Source of the DNA: an uncultured Clostridia bacterium
GTDB taxonomy: Bacteria > Bacillota > Clostridia > Peptostreptococcales > Anaerovoracaceae
Direction: 5' to 3'
Assembly: GCA_934278965.1 (NCBI GenBank)
Contig: CAKQWL010000164.1
Coordinates: 1 to 9,272, forward strand
DNA length: 9,272 nt
Positions 7,345 to 9,272 of the stretch are shown here, in pieces. The notes under the pieces were generated by a model that worked only from the letters and a program-made list of their open reading frames with translations, made no database searches and had not been told where the DNA came from. The first letter of the stretch is position 1, and each line of letters opens with the position of its first letter. Position numbers and translations under genes: made by a program.

Positions 7345-7914
7345 ATGGGAATTTTAGAGTTATTTTTACTGGCAGTCGGATTATCAATGGATGCTTTTGC
7401 TGTTGCGGTCTGTAAGGGCCTTTCCGTGAAAAAGCTGGAAGGAAAACACTACTGGATCATCGGGCTGTGGTTTGGCGGTTTTCAGGCCTTGATGCCGACA
7501 ATCGGATATCTGCTCGGAACGGCACTCGATCAGTATATTAACGCTTTTGACCACTGGATTGCGTTCGTGCTTCTGGTATTGATCGGCGGCAATATGCTGA
7601 AGGACGGTGTGTCCGGAGAGGAAGAAAAGACGGATGCATCCTTTGCGGTGAAGTCCATGCTGCTTCTGGCGGTTGCGACAAGCATTGATGCACTGGCTGT
7701 CGGCGTCACCTTTGCACTGCTTCCGGATGTCCGGCTTCCGCTGGCGGTTGGATTTATCGGAGCTACGACCTTCTGCTTATCAGCGCTCGGACTCAAAGCC
7801 GGAAATCTTTTCGGACGGCGTTACGAAAACAGCGCGAAAATCGCGGGAGGGATTATTTTAATTTTAATCGGAACGAAGATTTTGCTGGAACATCTCGGCT
7901 GGATTTCATTCTAA
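7345..7914 (+). CDS. mntP: Manganese efflux pump MntP
   Basis: MntP exports Mn(II) across the cytoplasmic membrane and protects against manganese excess. The protein has 189 residues and about six hydrophobic segments, the family norm. The two half-repeats each carry the conserved acidic residue in a helix: Asp16 in GLSMDAFAVAVCKGL and Asp115 in VATSIDALAVGVTFA. Between the halves is the polar loop with EEEKTD (92-97). The ATG at 7345 is the family start, but its ribosome site is weak: GGGAAG at 7326-7331 is 13 nt away. The 77-nt upstream region (7268-7344) is purine-rich, has no terminator and is too short and unlike the yybP-ykoY manganese riboswitch that often precedes this family. Joint transcription with the two-component genes is possible. 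Confidence 0.93.
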   Translation: MGILELFLLAVGLSMDAFAVAVCKGLSVKKLEGKHYWIIGLWFGGFQALMPTIGYLLGTALDQYINAFDHWIAFVLLVLIGGNMLKDGVSGEEEKTDASFAVKSMLLLAVATSIDALAVGVTFALLPDVRLPLAVGFIGATTFCLSALGLKAGNLFGRRYENSAKIAGGIILILIGTKILLEHLGWISF

Positions 7915-7968
7915 ATCGGATCGGATAAAAAGATGTCTTCTTCGCTTGTCGGAAAAGGACGAATACGC

Positions 7969-8002
7969 TCGATTGTGTATCGCTGATAGGCGATAATGTC
8001 GA
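7969..8002 (+). other. Weak hairpin downstream of mntP
   Basis: TATCGC (7978-7983) pairs with GCGATA (7990-7995) around a TGATAG loop. Outside an asymmetric interior loop, TCGA (7969-7972) can pair with TCGA (7999-8002), and four T residues follow at 8004-8007. It could be a poor terminator for mntP or part of a leader. The stem is short and AT-rich. The rest of the 209-nt gap 7915-8123 holds the short ORF and promoter candidate listed separately. Confidence 0.3.
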
Positions 8003-8026
8003 ATTTTGCAGGAGATGGAGGCACCG

Positions 8027-8092
8027 ATGCCCACTTGGAAATGGATTGGAAGGGGTTATAAGCTTGGCGAGTTAGCTATTGCTAACATATGA
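8027..8092 (+). CDS. Possible 21-residue peptide ORF
   Basis: An ATG at 8027 follows a strong GGAGG site (8017-8021, 5 nt spacing) and opens a 21-codon frame ending in TGA at 8090-8092. The peptide begins MPTWKWIGRGYK and continues with a short nonpolar stretch (LGELAIANI). It ends 31 nt before the start of the PF14196-family gene and overlaps the proposed promoter of that gene. I recognise no family. It could be a leader peptide or chance; the ribosome site is the only real support. Confidence 0.25.
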   Translation: MPTWKWIGRGYKLGELAIANI

Positions 8093-8093
8093 A
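8064..8093 (+). promoter_or_regulatory. Candidate promoter of the PF14196-family gene
   Basis: TTGGCG (8064-8069) and TATGAA (8088-8093) are 18 nt apart. Each matches four of six consensus bases, so the pair is moderate. A start near 8100 would leave a leader of about 24 nt containing the AGGAG site (8111-8115) of the next gene. A perfect inverted repeat fills the spacer. Confidence 0.4.
8071..8086. promoter_or_regulatory. Operator-like inverted repeat GTTAGC-TATT-GCTAAC
   Basis: Perfect 6-bp arms (8071-8076 and 8081-8086) flank TATT. The repeat sits between the proposed -35 and -10 hexamers, the usual place for a repressor site. No T run follows, so it is not a terminator. The half-site TTAGC resembles sites used by several dimeric regulators, including the TTAG-type half-sites of DtxR-family metal regulators, but the regulator cannot be named from the sequence. 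Confidence 0.45.
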
Positions 8094-8123
8094 AAGTGGA
8101 AGGGACGAATAGGAGTAGGAGAT

Positions 8124-8840
8124 ATGCACGAGTATTACGAAAAGAATCGCAGCAGGCTGAAAAGGACGATGAAGGGCTGTCTGACGCCTGTCGCGGCCCC
8201 CCTTGAAAGCGTTTGCGGCAAAGTCTGTGATGCTGTATTGGAGGACATCTGGAATATCTACGAGCGGGATATGCTGGAACACTTTCCTTATATTGGCGGC
8301 AACAGCGTGAGCGGCACGAAGAATCTGACGGAGGCATATATGCTTGTGGCCATGGGGGAGTATCTAAGGAGATACGGCATGACAATGGAAGCAATCGGAC
8401 AGCTGATGACGCAGGCGTATGAGCGACGAATCATGAGAATACCGAGCCTCATCAGAAAAATGATGGGAAAAATGTTTTTGAATCCACGGCGATTGAACAA
8501 GATGTTCTTGAAAAAGGACGCCCAAAACAGAATCAACGCCGCGAAAAACCCCGGCAGCTTTGAGACAAAAACACAAATCCCGCCGGAAACGGGATTTGAT
8601 TTCAGTTATCACAATCTTGTATGTCCGCTTGCAAATTTTGCGAAGCAGTACGGATATGAGGAATATATGCCGTATTTGTGCAACCTCGACTATGTTCTGT
8701 TCGGCATTCTCGGTGTGCCGCTATTTCGAGAACACACCTGCATGGAGGAGTGCGGATACTGCGACTTTAAGCTGAAGACCGCCGCCGAGCCGCTGCCCTA
8801 CTGGCCGCCGGTGTTTTCACAGGGAAAGGGATATCGATAA
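8124..8840 (+). CDS. L-2-amino-thiazoline-4-carboxylic acid hydrolase-family protein (PF14196)
   Basis: This soluble protein of 238 residues resembles the bacterial family named after L-2-amino-thiazoline-4-carboxylate hydrolase, a Pseudomonas enzyme of cysteine production; most clostridial members have no proven reaction. The N-terminal half is helical and basic (with RRIMRIPSLIRKMMGKMF at 101-118). The recognisable part is C-terminal: YHNLVCPLANFAKQYG (162-177), EEYMPYLCNLDYVLFG (179-194), GVPLFREHTC (197-206) and ECGYCDF (209-215). Conserved-looking cysteines are 167, 186, 206, 210 and 213. A cysteine nucleophile or metal site is possible but unproven. No signal peptide or clear membrane helix is seen. 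The ATG at 8124 has AGGAG at 8111-8115; an in-frame TTG at 8079 lacks a ribosome site. The gene converges with an ECF-type transporter ATPase, and I recall such pairs in Clostridia, without certainty about function. Confidence 0.75.
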   Translation: MHEYYEKNRSRLKRTMKGCLTPVAAPLESVCGKVCDAVLEDIWNIYERDMLEHFPYIGGNSVSGTKNLTEAYMLVAMGEYLRRYGMTMEAIGQLMTQAYERRIMRIPSLIRKMMGKMFLNPRRLNKMFLKKDAQNRINAAKNPGSFETKTQIPPETGFDFSYHNLVCPLANFAKQYGYEEYMPYLCNLDYVLFGILGVPLFREHTCMEECGYCDFKLKTAAEPLPYWPPVFSQGKGYR

Positions 8841-8854
8841 TCCATCGATAATCC
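8833..8854 (+). repeat. Perfect 11-bp tandem duplication over a stop codon
   Basis: ATCGATAATCC occurs at 8833-8843 and again at 8844-8854 without spacer. The first copy holds the TAA stop (8838-8840) of the PF14196-family gene. The second copy lies just outside the gene, so the protein is unchanged. A replication slippage event is the simplest cause. Confidence 0.75.
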
Positions 8855-8900
8855 GTTGTTACTGCGTCGCTGTGTCTCCGGTTTCACGCGAGCGGAACTC

Positions 8901-8918
8901 TATATGGCGCGCTATATA
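8901..8918. other. Dyad-symmetric element at the ATPase stop codon
   Basis: TATATGGCGCGCTATATA is symmetric about 8909/8910 except for one G-T mismatch pair. As RNA it gives a 7-bp stem with a CGCG loop. It covers the ATPase stop codon (8912-8914, minus strand) in the 71-nt gap between convergent genes. No T run adjoins it, so terminator function is doubtful. A second weak stem, ATACG (8916-8920) with CGTAT (8931-8935) followed by more T residues to 8940, could end plus-strand transcripts. Confidence 0.3.
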
Positions 8919-9272
8919 CGGAAAAAGCGGCGTATTTTTTCTACTCCGGCAGCATCCATCGGGTAGGTTTCCCGGATGCTGCCCGCTTCGAGATGAAGGA
9001 TATCGGTGCAGCATTCACAGATCAGCTCCGGGTCGTGCGTGATGACATAGATGGTCATTCCGTTTTTACGGAGAGCTTTCAGCAGCTCCGCGACCGCAAT
9101 CATGTGTCGGTAGTCCAGCCCGCTTGTCGGTTCGTCCAGAAAAAGAACCGGGCGTTCGGCGGCAATGGCAGAGGCGATTGCCAGCCGCTGCTTCTGACCG
9201 CCTGACAGCGAAGCGGGATGGCGGTCCGCGAGAGCAGACAAATCAAGGCTTTCGAGGATTTTCAGAGCAGCC
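8912..9272 (-). CDS. ECF-type ABC transporter ATP-binding protein, C-terminal fragment
   Basis: The gene runs on the minus strand and its 5' part is beyond the window edge; about 119 codons remain, ending in TAG. Visible parts in order are AALKILESLDLSALADRH, the ABC signature LSGGQKQR, Walker B with catalytic glutamate in PVLFLDEPTSGLD, then YRHM, and the H-loop VITHD. The C-terminus is short (EKIRRFFRI). Walker A and the Q-loop must lie upstream. The style of the sequence (PTSGLDYRHM, CCTDILHLEAG) fits the ATPases of energy-coupling factor vitamin or metal importers, often a two-domain protein, rather than drug exporters. The substrate cannot be told because the S and T components are not in view. 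The frame stays open to the edge, so no start is assigned. Confidence 0.88.
   Translation of the reverse strand, partial: AALKILESLDLSALADRHPASLSGGQKQRLAIASAIAAERPVLFLDEPTSGLDYRHMIAVAELLKALRKNGMTIYVITHDPELICECCTDILHLEAGSIRETYPMDAAGVEKIRRFFRI

Noticed and set aside
7997..8003. TGTCGAA, a perfect match to the Spo0A box core
   Set aside because: The same heptamer also occurs inside hpf (103-109) and, inverted, inside glmS near 4735, so it is at the level expected by chance.

Overview
The window reads as ordinary chromosomal DNA of a mid-GC (about 50%) low-GC-lineage Gram-positive, most likely a Clostridia member. The evidence is the conserved cdaA-ybbR-glmM-glmS order, the purine-rich Shine-Dalgarno sites, the Rho-independent terminators, a long-form ribosome hibernation factor, a short KdpD-type kinase, and a PF14196 (ATC hydrolase) family protein next to an ECF-type transporter ATPase. 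The genus cannot be read from the sequence. No rRNA, tRNA, CRISPR, insertion sequence or phage gene was found.

Layout. (1) Positions 2-178 hold the last 58 codons of hpf, closed by a strong terminator (188-215). (2) A sigma-A-like promoter (240-268) starts a tight operon: cdaA (c-di-AMP synthase), ybbR/cdaR (its membrane-anchored regulator, 14-nt overlap), glmM (phosphoglucosamine mutase) and glmS (glucosamine-6-phosphate synthase). A strong terminator (5374-5403) follows glmS. (3) A KdpD-like sensor kinase without the usual large cytoplasmic N-terminal half, its KdpE-like OmpR-family regulator, and an MntP-type manganese exporter follow on the same strand. The first two are closely spaced and mntP comes after a 77-nt gap. 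(4) A 209-nt intergenic region holds a weak hairpin, a possible 21-codon ORF with a good ribosome site, and a promoter-like pair of hexamers with a perfect 6+4+6 inverted repeat between them. (5) A PF14196-family protein ends convergently with the C-terminal part of an ECF-type ABC transporter ATPase on the minus strand, which is cut by the window edge.

How the genes fit. GlmS and GlmM convert fructose-6-phosphate to glucosamine-1-phosphate for peptidoglycan. CdaA and YbbR set c-di-AMP, which controls potassium and osmotic balance, and CdaA is known to bind GlmM. The KdpD-like kinase would normally belong to potassium control, but no potassium transporter gene is in view and its partner here may be mntP. 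CdaA-type cyclases are metal dependent, often using manganese, so the neighbourhood loosely joins c-di-AMP, wall synthesis and cation homeostasis. That link is inference.

I see no clearly new system. The points most worth a second look are the terminator directly abutting the kinase ribosome site, the kinase that lacks the KdpD/USP input domains beside cdaA, the operator-like repeat inside the promoter of the PF14196 gene, and two GlmS substitutions in a conserved active-site loop.
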